Shown here piece after piece: positions 46,296-55,688 of a DNA stretch of 64,000 bases. Below the pieces are notes generated by a model. It was given only the letters and a program-made list of their open reading frames with translations. It was not told the DNA's origin and did not search any database. This stretch comes from Chloroflexota bacterium (lineage in GTDB: Bacteria > Chloroflexota > Anaerolineae > UBA4142), in the NCBI GenBank assembly GCA_016215025.1, contig JACRMI010000041.1, forward strand, positions 1 to 64,000. Direction: 5' to 3'. Numbering within the stretch: position 1 is the stretch's first letter; every line of letters begins with the position of its first letter. The position numbers and the translations under genes were made by a program.

Positions 46296-47738
46296 TTACC
46301 GCAATGTCACGAAAACGGGGATGGTGGTCTGCCCTTTGGTCGGTGATGCCAGGGCAATGCCAACGGATTGCGCGCTCTCGGCGACAACCATGCCGTCTAT
46401 CAGGCGTGTCTGCATATGGCGGACACCCCCGGCTTGACCAGAAGCTGTCACGCGATCGCCCACAGCGATGACGGCGGTTGAATCAACTTTGACCTGGGCG
46501 ATACCGTAGATCACGAGCGACACATAATCGCCGGCGGTTGCCAGACCATTCGCGCTATGCAGACTGAACTCCTCTTTACCTGGCGATGGTTCCCACACCA
46601 TGCGGTTTTCGACTACGCCGATCACGCCGGTATATTGCGCGCCATCGGCTCGACGCACGAGCGGTGTGTACGGCTGGCTCCCCGGCAGAGGGTCTGCCAT
46701 CCCAGTCACAACAACCACATCGCCGATGGTGAGCGCAGCCGGTCCGGTTACTTGGGCAACCAGTGAGAAAGCACCAGCGGCAACATTGCCGGCTATGATC
46801 TTGTCGACAGTATAAAGCGCCCACTCACCGGATGCATTCGAGGTATTGGACCACACGCCATAGGTTGACACGCCGGGGCTGGGTATGTATACGCCGTAAT
46901 TGGGGATATCGGGGTTACTGCCGATCTGGATGGCATCATCGCCCGTATCCAACACCCGGATGCCATCGCTCCCCGTCGTGTTGCTGATTACGAGAGAATA
47001 ATCGAGCGCCGGACCGATGCGCAATCCGCCGGTGCTGGGGACTTCCAAGCGAATGCCCGCGCTGTACAAATACCAACTCCCGGTCGTGCCGTTGTAATAA
47101 GTCCATGCCCGGAATGAACCGTTGGTCGCGTATCCGTAAAAGGGCCAGCCCCCGGCACTCGATGTTTCCACATACATTCCGCCATATTGATTGGGACTGC
47201 CCGTATAGCGAATGCCAAAGACTTCGTTCCCGGAGATGCGAAAGTTGCGACCAATCCCGACAAAGTTGACGCTCTCATCGGTATAGACATTCGGCAATGC
47301 AAGGGCGTAAGGCGCGGGTGTGATTTCCTGGCGCGGGGTGAGGGTCGTGTATGCACCGACGCTTGCGCCGGGGCGAACCGCAAGGTTTAGCCAGCGCGCA
47401 CCGCCGCCGAACGCGGCAGTCCCAAAGTCGAGCTTGACGGTAAAGAGTCCGTTGATGACGATGACATCGTTAAGCGTTTGCGTAATTCCGATTTGTGCTC
47501 CAATGCTAACAGCATCATACAGCCCAAACTGTAAATCGTACGCACCGTTTGCGGGGTTGCCGTTGTCTTTGAGTTGACCTTGATACGTGAATCCAGTGCC
47601 AACCGCAGACACACTTGCCAAAGTTCTCTGTTCATTGCCTGCCGCGTTTGTGCCGGCAGTAAAGAACACAATCGCCAGGATGGCAATCAAGATGCTTATC
47701 GCAATTCCCAGTTTCCTGTACTGGCTGATCTTTTTCAT
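46296..47738 (-). CDS. Secreted surface protein of unknown function
   Basis: 480 residues. Signal peptide (LGIAISILIAILAIVFFTAGTNA), then FTYQGQLKDNGNPANGAYDLQFGLYD, a pattern found at the start of many secreted bacterial carbohydrate-surface proteins with tail-fibre-like bodies. The middle repeats Gly/Thr/Tyr-rich beta segments, and the end contains ALTIGDVVVVTGMADPLP and VIAVGDRVTASGQAGGV, two similar ~50-residue modules. No catalytic motif. It has GGAGG before the ATG and ends just before riboswitch 1, so readthrough into the sulfatase is possible. Confidence 0.65.
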   Translation of the reverse strand: MKKISQYRKLGIAISILIAILAIVFFTAGTNAAGNEQRTLASVSAVGTGFTYQGQLKDNGNPANGAYDLQFGLYDAVSIGAQIGITQTLNDVIVINGLFTVKLDFGTAAFGGGARWLNLAVRPGASVGAYTTLTPRQEITPAPYALALPNVYTDESVNFVGIGRNFRISGNEVFGIRYTGSPNQYGGMYVETSSAGGWPFYGYATNGSFRAWTYYNGTTGSWYLYSAGIRLEVPSTGGLRIGPALDYSLVISNTTGSDGIRVLDTGDDAIQIGSNPDIPNYGVYIPSPGVSTYGVWSNTSNASGEWALYTVDKIIAGNVAAGAFSLVAQVTGPAALTIGDVVVVTGMADPLPGSQPYTPLVRRADGAQYTGVIGVVENRMVWEPSPGKEEFSLHSANGLATAGDYVSLVIYGIAQVKVDSTAVIAVGDRVTASGQAGGVRHMQTRLIDGMVVAESAQSVGIALASPTKGQTTIPVFVTLR

Positions 47739-47801
47739 GCTTGCCTCCTTCCAAACGAGAATCCAATAAAGTTTGGAAACGTTTCGCCCGAAAGCGTTTT
47801 C

Positions 47802-50800
47802 TTACTTTAGAATAAGCGGCAAATAGAGGGTCGAGAGCATTTCGTATGCGCCCATGTCGAACCGGATGCCTTTGGGGCGTGCGCGATTATCCAAGTCGAT
47901 GGGCAAGCCGGAGTTGCATGCATCGATGGCCGGCGAACCGGCTCGCAAGCGATAGTTTTCGCTCGCTCCCGGCGAAACGAACAGCGGATCGTTCGCCGGA
48001 CCTGCGGTACCTCCCTGATCGATGTTACAGGTCGCGACGGTCAGCGCACCAAACGCGGCAGATGTGTTGCCCCAGATGATCGTGCTGTAGAGATAAGATT
48101 GTACTGCGCCTGGCGAATATCCCGCACCACCCGTATTGTTCGCCAGCGTCGTATGCGTCATGGTGATCGCGCCGCCATTGTTGCGAATGCCCGCGCCGGA
48201 TGCCGCAAGACTCGTGTTGCTGAAAACCAATGTGTTCGAGAGGGTGCCAAGCGCGCCCACGCCCTCTTGATAAATAGCGCCGCCGCGCACCGCCGTATTG
48301 CGATGCAAGACCGCTTGTTGGAGCGTTAGGTTGCTCGCGTTCACATAGATCGCGCCGCCGTTGCCGTTCGCAGCGGTACTGCTGATAGCCGTGTTACTGT
48401 AAAGCGTATTGCATTGCTTGAGGGCCGGATCGCAAGCAGTGGCTTGCGGTGCGTTCGTCCGCGGGCGATTTTCGGAGAGAGCGGGCGCGAAGGTTGGCAG
48501 CGGATAGTCGGCGTCAATGGTCAAGGTCGAGGTGTACGCGGCAATCGCGCCGCCATTGCCGGCTTGCGCTTGGTTGTTGCGAAACACGCAATTGTCCGCC
48601 ACGAGCGTACTGCCGCTCAAATAAATCGCGCCGCCGCTGCCCGTGGTCGCCTTGTTCCCATCGCTCACAAAACCGAATTCCACGCCATCACATTCCACGC
48701 GCGGACTGTTCGACGCGTAGATCGCGCCGCCGTTCGCTGCGGTATTCACCCAGATTTGGGGAACCTCGTTGAAATAATCGTCCATCCAAACTCTGGAACC
48801 GTTGCTCAGGTAAAACGCGCCGCCATTCCCCACAGCTAGGTTGGAGGTCGCCTGAAGCATTCCATACACATCGAAGAATGCGCCGGCGTTGGCATACACC
48901 GCGCCGCCATCGCCTCCGGCGGAGTTGGTGCTCAGGTTGAGTCGGTATCCGCTCGTCGCGTGGAGTGAGACACTGTCAGTATTTGCTACATAGAGCGCAC
49001 CGCCGTTTCCACCGGTGACGTTGACGGCGAGATAACTGTCACCGGGGCCGTTCGTCACTCGGAAATCCGCATCGCCCGTTCCGATGACTGCAATTGCGCC
49101 GCCGTTCCCGGACGCCGTGTTATAGCGAATATCCCAGCTCCCGTCAAAGTCGAGCGTGCCGGCATCGAGATAGATCGCGCCGCCATCGCTGCTCGCTGTG
49201 TTGTACCGAAATGTTGCGTTCGTCGCGTTGATGTCGGGTGTGTTCGTCGCTGCGATTGCGCCACCGACTCCGTTCAACGATTTGTTGTAGATGAACGACG
49301 AGCCGCCGAGAATGTTGAGCGTGCTCGTACCGAATAGACGTGCGCCCCCAGCGAAATTGCTTGCTGTATTGCTCAAGACCTGGGTGTTGCTTAGCGTCAC
49401 GGTCGCGTCGTAAATGTACATACCTGCGCCGCGTCCATCACCCGCCGACGGCAAGAAATGCTGCTCGATGCGACTATTGGTCGCAGTGACGATACTGCCT
49501 TGGCGGACGTACATTCCGCCGCCGTAGCCGGTGGCTGGGTTGGCAAGTGTATTGCTTACGATTATGGTATTCGAAAGTATCGCGTGAGTATTATTGATGA
49601 GATACATACCTGCGCCATTCAAACCGGCGGCACCGATCTGATTGTGTGTATTGACGGCGGTGCCGCCCACCGTCGTATTGGTCATTGTGATCGTGCTGTT
49701 CGTCGCGTATAGTCCGCCGCCGGAATTGGTCGCAATGTTGTTGATGATCTGCCCGGTGAATTCGACCGTGCTGCTGATCGCGAACAATCCCGCGCCGAAA
49801 ACGGCATCGTTGCCGGAGGTTACGGAGCCACTGTATCCTAGGTTACTCCCCGTGACCACCAAGCGACTGGCGTTGGTCAGATAGATGCCACCCCCGTCGT
49901 TCGTCGCCGTGTTGTTCATCACCGTGGTGGTCACGCTTCCCAGGATAACGCGACTCGCATCCGCGTAGATGCCGCCGCCGTATTGTGCGCTCTGACAACA
50001 GGGTGCTGTCTCGCCAACAAAGACGGAATTCGTCAGCGTGATGATGCCGTTGGAGGCGACGTAGAACCCCCCGCCCCGACTCGCCGCCGTATTCGCCACG
50101 ACATCTGCATTATCGAGTTGGACTTGGCCGCCCATCACTGCAATCCCGCCGCCATCTGTCGCCGAGTTCTGATACATATCAGAACTGGTATCGAATCCGA
50201 TCAATCGACCATACACGATTGCGCCGCCGCCGGTCGCCGCGGTATTGTTGTAAATATCCGAATCGGCGCTGTAGGTTACGATACTGCCGCTGCCGATATA
50301 AAATCCTCCGCCGTTTGCGCCAGTGTTACTATAGACATCCGTGTTTACGAGCGTGACGTGCGACGAGCCAAGCACGTCTACACCTGCCCCAAATGAACTT
50401 CCCCCGACAATGTGAAGGTTGCGGAGCGCAAGGACGCTCGCGCCAAACACATCGACCACACTGCCAGCGACATTGGCGTGGATGCGCGTCAAGCCCAGCG
50501 TGAGTGCGGTACACGTCGCATCGTAACCGCCTTCAATCGTAATCACTTTGCCGGCGGATACATCGACTGTCTCGGTGTAATAGCCAGCCGAAACGTGAAT
50601 GGTATCGCCGTTGACGGTTGCGTTCACCGCAGCTTGGATCGTAGCATAGCCACACGGGTTCGCGTTAATGCTGACGAGGTTGGCATTAGGCGCGGCAGGC
50701 GAATGGAGTGCTCGTGGTTGGAGATCGGTCAGTGCGTCATGAATAGCAGCTTGGAGCAAAGGGTGGTTCGGATTGGGTTGACGCGCAACAAAAGTGAGGA

Positions 50801-51101
50801 CGGACTGGGGGCTTGCGTTCCGCGCGCGATCGAGAGCGATGCTCAACAGCGCGTCGGAAACGGGTGGGGCGGGGGACACAGACGCGAGGGTGGCGCTTTC
50901 ATTCTGGGCATTTTGCAAAGCAAGCGCACGCGGTTTGGGTTCGATCTGGGTGGGGTTTACCGTAATCCATTCGTCGCCTTCGCTGTTCAGGTGGAAACCA
51001 GGCGGCGGTTGGTTGGCGTGAACTAAAGTCGGCGCGAGGAAGAGCGCCACTCCCACGGTAAGCAAAACGAGGAGGGGGAGAAAGACAAATTGGCGGTTCA
51101 T
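47802..51101 (-). CDS. Giant right-handed beta-helix surface protein
   Basis: 1099 residues from ATG 51101, after which a signal peptide (FVFLPLLVLLTVGVALFLAPTLVHA) is evident. From residue ~180: NPCGYATIQAAVNATVNGDTIHVSAGYY, the common pectate-lyase-fold entry, then more than 25 repeats with NT(A)ATxGGG(I/F)Y and similar turns, a polymorphic-membrane-protein-like helix. It ends with AIDACNSGLPIDLDNRARP / FDMGAYE, a choice-of-anchor-Q type module, and a short LYLPLILK tail found in Chloroflexi surface proteins. Likely adhesin or polysaccharide-associated protein. It has its own strong promoter. Confidence 0.82.
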   Translation of the reverse strand: MNRQFVFLPLLVLLTVGVALFLAPTLVHANQPPPGFHLNSEGDEWITVNPTQIEPKPRALALQNAQNESATLASVSPAPPVSDALLSIALDRARNASPQSVLTFVARQPNPNHPLLQAAIHDALTDLQPRALHSPAAPNANLVSINANPCGYATIQAAVNATVNGDTIHVSAGYYTETVDVSAGKVITIEGGYDATCTALTLGLTRIHANVAGSVVDVFGASVLALRNLHIVGGSSFGAGVDVLGSSHVTLVNTDVYSNTGANGGGFYIGSGSIVTYSADSDIYNNTAATGGGAIVYGRLIGFDTSSDMYQNSATDGGGIAVMGGQVQLDNADVVANTAASRGGGFYVASNGIITLTNSVFVGETAPCCQSAQYGGGIYADASRVILGSVTTTVMNNTATNDGGGIYLTNASRLVVTGSNLGYSGSVTSGNDAVFGAGLFAISSTVEFTGQIINNIATNSGGGLYATNSTITMTNTTVGGTAVNTHNQIGAAGLNGAGMYLINNTHAILSNTIIVSNTLANPATGYGGGMYVRQGSIVTATNSRIEQHFLPSAGDGRGAGMYIYDATVTLSNTQVLSNTASNFAGGARLFGTSTLNILGGSSFIYNKSLNGVGGAIAATNTPDINATNATFRYNTASSDGGAIYLDAGTLDFDGSWDIRYNTASGNGGAIAVIGTGDADFRVTNGPGDSYLAVNVTGGNGGALYVANTDSVSLHATSGYRLNLSTNSAGGDGGAVYANAGAFFDVYGMLQATSNLAVGNGGAFYLSNGSRVWMDDYFNEVPQIWVNTAANGGAIYASNSPRVECDGVEFGFVSDGNKATTGSGGAIYLSGSTLVADNCVFRNNQAQAGNGGAIAAYTSTLTIDADYPLPTFAPALSENRPRTNAPQATACDPALKQCNTLYSNTAISSTAANGNGGAIYVNASNLTLQQAVLHRNTAVRGGAIYQEGVGALGTLSNTLVFSNTSLAASGAGIRNNGGAITMTHTTLANNTGGAGYSPGAVQSYLYSTIIWGNTSAAFGALTVATCNIDQGGTAGPANDPLFVSPGASENYRLRAGSPAIDACNSGLPIDLDNRARPKGIRFDMGAYEMLSTLYLPLILK

Positions 51102-51167
51102 TGTCGGCTCCGTGTCATCGAGAGATTGTCGGCGTGTCATCACCGACGGATTAGTTAGCGCACGGAG

Positions 51168-51196
51168 AGTATAAAATAGGTACGGGTTTTGGTCAA
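51168..51196 (-). promoter_or_regulatory. Promoter of the beta-helix protein gene
   Basis: Minus strand TTGACC (51196-51191), 17-bp spacer, TATACT (51173-51168), about 65 bp before the ATG. Confidence 0.75.
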
Positions 51197-51249
51197 TACG
51201 CCTTTTGGGGAAGGTGTGCGTCACGATTCAGCTAAAATTTTGCGCACCC

Positions 51250-53562
51250 TCAGTCGATATTGATTACCCGCTTTTGTTCCAAGCCGCGGAGCATTTGCAT
51301 CACGGGCTTGTCCGAGTTCATTTCTCGATAGCATTCGATGAGTTGAGTGAGCGTCGGACTAGCTTCGATCATGGCGAGCAGACGACTCTCTTCCGGCGAA
51401 AGGATGATGGGGTCAAGATAACGCTTGAAAAAGACAATGACCTGTTCTCCCTCCACGACCAAGCTATCCACCGCGCAGCCAGTCTGCACGCGCAGGCGGC
51501 ATTCGATGTCGGTGCGCACCTCGCCTTGCAATTCGATCACCTTGCCTGCGATTGCGACGCGACGCACATCAAGGCGAATACAAGCGGCCAATAATTCTTC
51601 TGGCGTGGACGGTATTTCTCTGCCGTGCGAATCGTCTATCACGATTGTTCTCGTCCCCGCAAACCAATCAGGCGGGGCGAGTACATTTAATAGCGCGTAG
51701 AGAACTGCCCGCAGTCGATTTGAGTTTTCACCGAGGATTTGCGGCGCATTCTCATTTCGCGTGGCAAAGGTCGAAATTCCCCGCGCCAGTAAACCGCAGT
51801 CGATCCTAGCTTGCGGTGCTAGCTGACGGAACGCTTCAGTCGAAATAAAAACCGGCGAGGAAATCTCGCCGTGCGTCAACGACTCTGGAATTGGGGTTAC
51901 TGGGATACCGGCTGCGTCGGCTGCTCCAAGAATCGAGTCGGTGAAGGATGCCGCGATGGCCTCGGGCAGAGTGCATCCTGGTCTTTTCTCCCCAAGAATA
52001 AAATTGGTGGTTCGTTCGCCCAATGCCTCTGGCGCATTGCTCGCTGCCCAATGCAATCCGGCGCGCATCCAGCAGGTGAATGCCTCGGCATCTTTGCCGC
52101 TGGACGCATACAGTTTCGCCATGACCACATTGGAATAGATGGCATCATTCGTGGAGCGAACACCCAGCGTCGTGTCAAAAGCATCGCGGAAATGTTGTTC
52201 GGCTTGTTCCAGTTGCCCACGGCGGCGTTCGAGCCGACCCAGGTTGATCGAATTGACGTAGGCAAGCCGCCAGTCCGGATCAGGCAATCGTGCGATTCGT
52301 TCTTTGATTTCACTTTCCATCGCCAGCGCCTGATCGATTTTTCCCGACTTGAACTGACAGAGCGCGGAGATGTTCAATAGATAGAGATACTCTCGAGGAT
52401 CATGACTCGCTGGTTCCATTGCGGCTTGCGCTTGCCGAAAACATTCTGCGGCGCGGGGCAGGTCGTTGAGTATGACGAGTCCCCATCCTTTGGATAGCCA
52501 AAGAAATCCGCGAATATCGGTTGGCAACGTTGGTTGAGGATCGCCGATGCTGGCGGCTTGGGCGAATCTCAGCGTGGCTACTCGCAATCCCTGCGCATAG
52601 CATTGTAGAATCCCGACATCCAATCCGCTCTGAGCACACGTGATTGCTCGTTCGACAAGTCGCACCGTAATCCCGATGCCGCCCTCCGCAAATCGCTGTT
52701 GTGCTTCAGTGTAAAGAAACCATGGATCGACGTACATATTGTTCCCGTGGAACTGAGCATAGGCGTCTAGCCATCCACACGAATGCGCCAATGTTCCCAA
52801 CTGATCGAATTCCAAACGTGGTATCTGCTTTGGATTTCGGCGACGTTCAGGCGGTACAAGCCAGTGACCATTCGCAAGCGGAGCAAGTTTCTCAGATTTT
52901 GACAGACCATTCGCACCCAAAGTATTCATTAATTCTGGATCGATAATCCCAGGTACGAGACTGACAACACCATCTTCATTTGCCGTTGGAGTGCTCAAGC
53001 TGCCGTGCCAGTCAATTTGCCAATCGATTGGAAGTTGAGGATCGGTTTCGTCTGTTGCGACCAGGACCAAAGTCGATGGAGTACCGCGTAATGCCTGGGA
53101 AAAGAATCGGATAAAGAGAATATCTTCTTTCTCTAACGGAATTCCATAGCGAGGCAGCAACACTACGAAGAGTTTGGAGGCATCATTCAGTACGCGGTTT
53201 CGAATTCGAGCGGCATGACCGAGGGCAATGAGAGTAGTTTGATCGCCGCGTCCTTCGGCATCGATGAATTCGCCGATGATGTCGGCATACGAAAGCTCAA
53301 GCGGCTGCTCGCTATTATTCTTGAGGGCAAGTGTCGCTTGAGGATGAGGAATGGCGAGCGCAAGTTGAGCCGCGAATTCTCGGCTCACCTGATGACCGCG
53401 CCACGCGCCGAGACTAGTATCCGCTACGACCCAGTCTCCTTTCAAATTCGCGCGCTGAATTTCTTGGCGGAGAATCGTTTCGCTCCGAGCGCGAATGCCG
53501 GTCAAGGTCAGCGAACCTGGGTCGCGGGTGAAATCAGCCACTTGCATCGGATACTCGGGCAT
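51250..53562 (-). CDS. TPR-like 770-residue protein of the TOMM operon, family not recognised
   Basis: The first ~250 residues have no recognised domain but contain LFVVLLPRYGIPLEKEDILFIRF; residues ~285-550 have helical-hairpin, TPR-like character (AAECFRQAQAAMEP, LGRLERRRGQLEQAEQHFRDAF). The C-terminal ~200 residues include VIDDSHGREIPSTPEELLAA and a winged-helix-like end (LSPEESRLLAMIEASPTLTQLIECYREM), similar in feel to leader-binding domains. It overlaps the SagB-type gene by 29 bp, so it is translationally coupled to the RiPP enzymes. Plausible roles are scaffold, regulator, protease-like partner or immunity. A TTG three codons earlier is an alternative start. Confidence 0.7.
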   Translation of the reverse strand: MPEYPMQVADFTRDPGSLTLTGIRARSETILRQEIQRANLKGDWVVADTSLGAWRGHQVSREFAAQLALAIPHPQATLALKNNSEQPLELSYADIIGEFIDAEGRGDQTTLIALGHAARIRNRVLNDASKLFVVLLPRYGIPLEKEDILFIRFFSQALRGTPSTLVLVATDETDPQLPIDWQIDWHGSLSTPTANEDGVVSLVPGIIDPELMNTLGANGLSKSEKLAPLANGHWLVPPERRRNPKQIPRLEFDQLGTLAHSCGWLDAYAQFHGNNMYVDPWFLYTEAQQRFAEGGIGITVRLVERAITCAQSGLDVGILQCYAQGLRVATLRFAQAASIGDPQPTLPTDIRGFLWLSKGWGLVILNDLPRAAECFRQAQAAMEPASHDPREYLYLLNISALCQFKSGKIDQALAMESEIKERIARLPDPDWRLAYVNSINLGRLERRRGQLEQAEQHFRDAFDTTLGVRSTNDAIYSNVVMAKLYASSGKDAEAFTCWMRAGLHWAASNAPEALGERTTNFILGEKRPGCTLPEAIAASFTDSILGAADAAGIPVTPIPESLTHGEISSPVFISTEAFRQLAPQARIDCGLLARGISTFATRNENAPQILGENSNRLRAVLYALLNVLAPPDWFAGTRTIVIDDSHGREIPSTPEELLAACIRLDVRRVAIAGKVIELQGEVRTDIECRLRVQTGCAVDSLVVEGEQVIVFFKRYLDPIILSPEESRLLAMIEASPTLTQLIECYREMNSDKPVMQMLRGLEQKRVINID

Positions 53563-54352
53563 CTTTTCCAATTGCGATCATGTAAATAGTGGAATGCGTC
53601 AGACCGTCCAGGTCAAGATAGTCGTCGATCTTGCGATCGTAATAGCCGCCGAGATTGATGCTGCCCAAGCCCAGCCCGAGCGCCGTCAGATTGATATTCT
53701 GCGCCACATGTCCCGCTTCGAGGAGAACAAAACGATAACCCCGGTCGCCGTACTTGAACGTGGAGCGATCAAAAACCGCGGTGATGAAGATGATCAATGA
53801 CGCTTCATGAGCGATGGTTTGACTTACGAGCGCCTGAGCGATAATGTCCGATTGGTCGCCATCCCGAATCAAGCGAAGATGATTCTCCAACGGATTGTAA
53901 TGATAAAGCCCGCTTGGGAATCCGTCGGTGTGTGAACTATGGAAATAGATTTCCAATGGATACAGCGCACCTCCGGAGGGTGCGGCGCGAAATGCGCGAG
54001 GAAACCCAAGCGAGCGCTGATCGTGCGTAATGCCATAGCCATAGTGCAGCAGCGTTTTCACAGTCAATAGATTTAACGGCGCAGCAAGCATCTGTTTGGT
54101 CGTGGAACGATTCGTAATTGCGTCGGAAAGTGAGATTGCCAAGGGTGCAGGTGATTCCGGCAATTCCACAATTGGGAAGCCATCGTAAGAAAACGATTCG
54201 GCGAGGTCTGCCATTCTTGCCAAGACCTCGTGATCGGAAGGAGGAATATCGAACATGGAGACTTTGGAGTTTTCGTGGAAGGTTTCCCAGATGAGGTCAG
54301 GATCGCCGGGTGAAATTGGCGGATTGATGAATTTGTTTTTATTTGTCAGCAT
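53534..54352 (-). CDS. SagB-type flavin-dependent azoline dehydrogenase
   Basis: 272 residues of the nitroreductase-like SagB/McbC branch, which oxidises azolines to thiazoles or oxazoles with FMN. Motifs: SRSTTKQM-like SDAITNRSTTK, FRAAPSGGALYPLEIYF (FMN and substrate region), and EAGHVAQNINLTALGLGLGSINLGGYYD. The ATG at 54352 lies 4 bp after the YcaO stop; the longer frame upstream overlaps YcaO and is unlikely. Fits with YcaO and ThiF-like genes upstream as the C/D/B enzyme set of a TOMM pathway. Confidence 0.88.
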   Translation of the reverse strand: MLTNKNKFINPPISPGDPDLIWETFHENSKVSMFDIPPSDHEVLARMADLAESFSYDGFPIVELPESPAPLAISLSDAITNRSTTKQMLAAPLNLLTVKTLLHYGYGITHDQRSLGFPRAFRAAPSGGALYPLEIYFHSSHTDGFPSGLYHYNPLENHLRLIRDGDQSDIIAQALVSQTIAHEASLIIFITAVFDRSTFKYGDRGYRFVLLEAGHVAQNINLTALGLGLGSINLGGYYDRKIDDYLDLDGLTHSTIYMIAIGKDARVSDASG

Positions 54353-54356
54353 AAGT

Positions 54357-55688
54357 TTATGGGTAGGGATGGGGCACCGGGTTGTCGCCCGTTTCGCGGG
54401 TGATTCCTGGATAGCCAAGTTTTTGTGGAATCGTCCAAAGCCGATTGCCGCCCAACGCTCGGATACTGTGACCGACGACGAGAGGATGAAAGCCGGGAAT
54501 AATCGCGCGTACGACGGCAAGCCCTGCGTCTCGAACGTCGGGTGTGGTCAAATCGCAAAGCAGAGCGCGATGATTTACTTTCCGCACTTGGCGCAAGAGA
54601 ATTTCCAAATCCTTGTCCGGATCGTCCGTTGCCAGATTAGGGATTTCGTCGAAATTTTTTCGCGCAGGCGAGGTGAAGAGAAAGTCGGCAAGGCGGGCAT
54701 TCGCGTGATTGCACCAAAAATTCAAATGCCCAGTTTGATCCTCGACGCTTGCATAGCCAGGATCGTCGGGCAGACGCGGAAAATGGATCATGATCTTGTG
54801 GCAATATTCTCGTGTGTGTTCCAATTCCTCCAAGCTCTTGCGGACAGCTTCTTCCGGATCGAGCGAAGCGGAACCGGCTGGAACGAGCGGCGGAGCATCC
54901 AAGCGTGTGCTCCGCGATACAGCTAGAATCGTCGGGACGCCGACATCCAGGGTCATATCGAACAGAGTAACGGTATAACCGGCTTTCTCAAAGCGCGCGA
55001 CCAAATCACGATTGCGCGCGCTCAGCGATTCGACGTTGATTTGGGGATGCGCGAGCATTGCTTGCCACGTAATCGTAAAGGCGTCGCGCTCGATCACTTC
55101 GCAGATAGCTGAGATCGCTGCTTCTGCATAGCTACAATGGCAGGCAAGCCCGGTTGAAATGGATTGAGCGATGGGACTGTCTCCTTGCCCACGATGAAAG
55201 ATGTAGGGAACGTAGACCATCGCCGCAGGCACATGCCATCTCTCGTTGGTCAACGGGTCGTGGGCAGGTACCCAGCGAACGGGGGTGTGTTCCTCAAACG
55301 GTACAAAGAGCATGCCGGGTCTTTGATACTGCTCCGGGGAAAGCAACGCAAAATCAGATGGAGGCACACACTGAAATGGCGCATTGGCGTAGGAATAGAG
55401 TGGCAACTCTGACAAGTCGTAAATCGCGGCGCAATAGCGTTCGATGCCTTCTCCGATTGCCTTCGCCATGGCAGTCCCAGGATCAGCCGAAGCGCCGCCC
55501 GTTTTGCCGAAATTTGTCTGCGCGCAAAAAGACTGTGTGTTACACGCCTGAGCGAAATAGTGGAAAAAATCAGGACTGCCCGGCTGACGTGGTGCTTCTA
55601 GTACGAATTGAATGATCCCCACCTGATCGTCCACCAAATATTCCAACGAGTCAAACAGACGATGCAGGGATGTCCGGTTCGCTGTCAT
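54357..55688 (-). CDS. YcaO-domain cyclodehydratase of a TOMM cluster
   Basis: 443 residues. YcaO ATP-binding motifs: SADPGTAMAKAIGEGIERYCA and AAISAICEVIERDAF, together with FWCNHANARLADFLF in the C-terminal half. The protein ends in PHPYP, the PxPxP tail that is diagnostic for RiPP azoline-forming YcaO proteins and contributes to catalysis. YcaO uses ATP to activate amide backbones of Cys/Ser/Thr for ring closure. ATG 55688 overlaps the upstream gene's stop (ATGA). Confidence 0.92.
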   Translation of the reverse strand: MTANRTSLHRLFDSLEYLVDDQVGIIQFVLEAPRQPGSPDFFHYFAQACNTQSFCAQTNFGKTGGASADPGTAMAKAIGEGIERYCAAIYDLSELPLYSYANAPFQCVPPSDFALLSPEQYQRPGMLFVPFEEHTPVRWVPAHDPLTNERWHVPAAMVYVPYIFHRGQGDSPIAQSISTGLACHCSYAEAAISAICEVIERDAFTITWQAMLAHPQINVESLSARNRDLVARFEKAGYTVTLFDMTLDVGVPTILAVSRSTRLDAPPLVPAGSASLDPEEAVRKSLEELEHTREYCHKIMIHFPRLPDDPGYASVEDQTGHLNFWCNHANARLADFLFTSPARKNFDEIPNLATDDPDKDLEILLRQVRKVNHRALLCDLTTPDVRDAGLAVVRAIIPGFHPLVVGHSIRALGGNRLWTIPQKLGYPGITRETGDNPVPHPYP

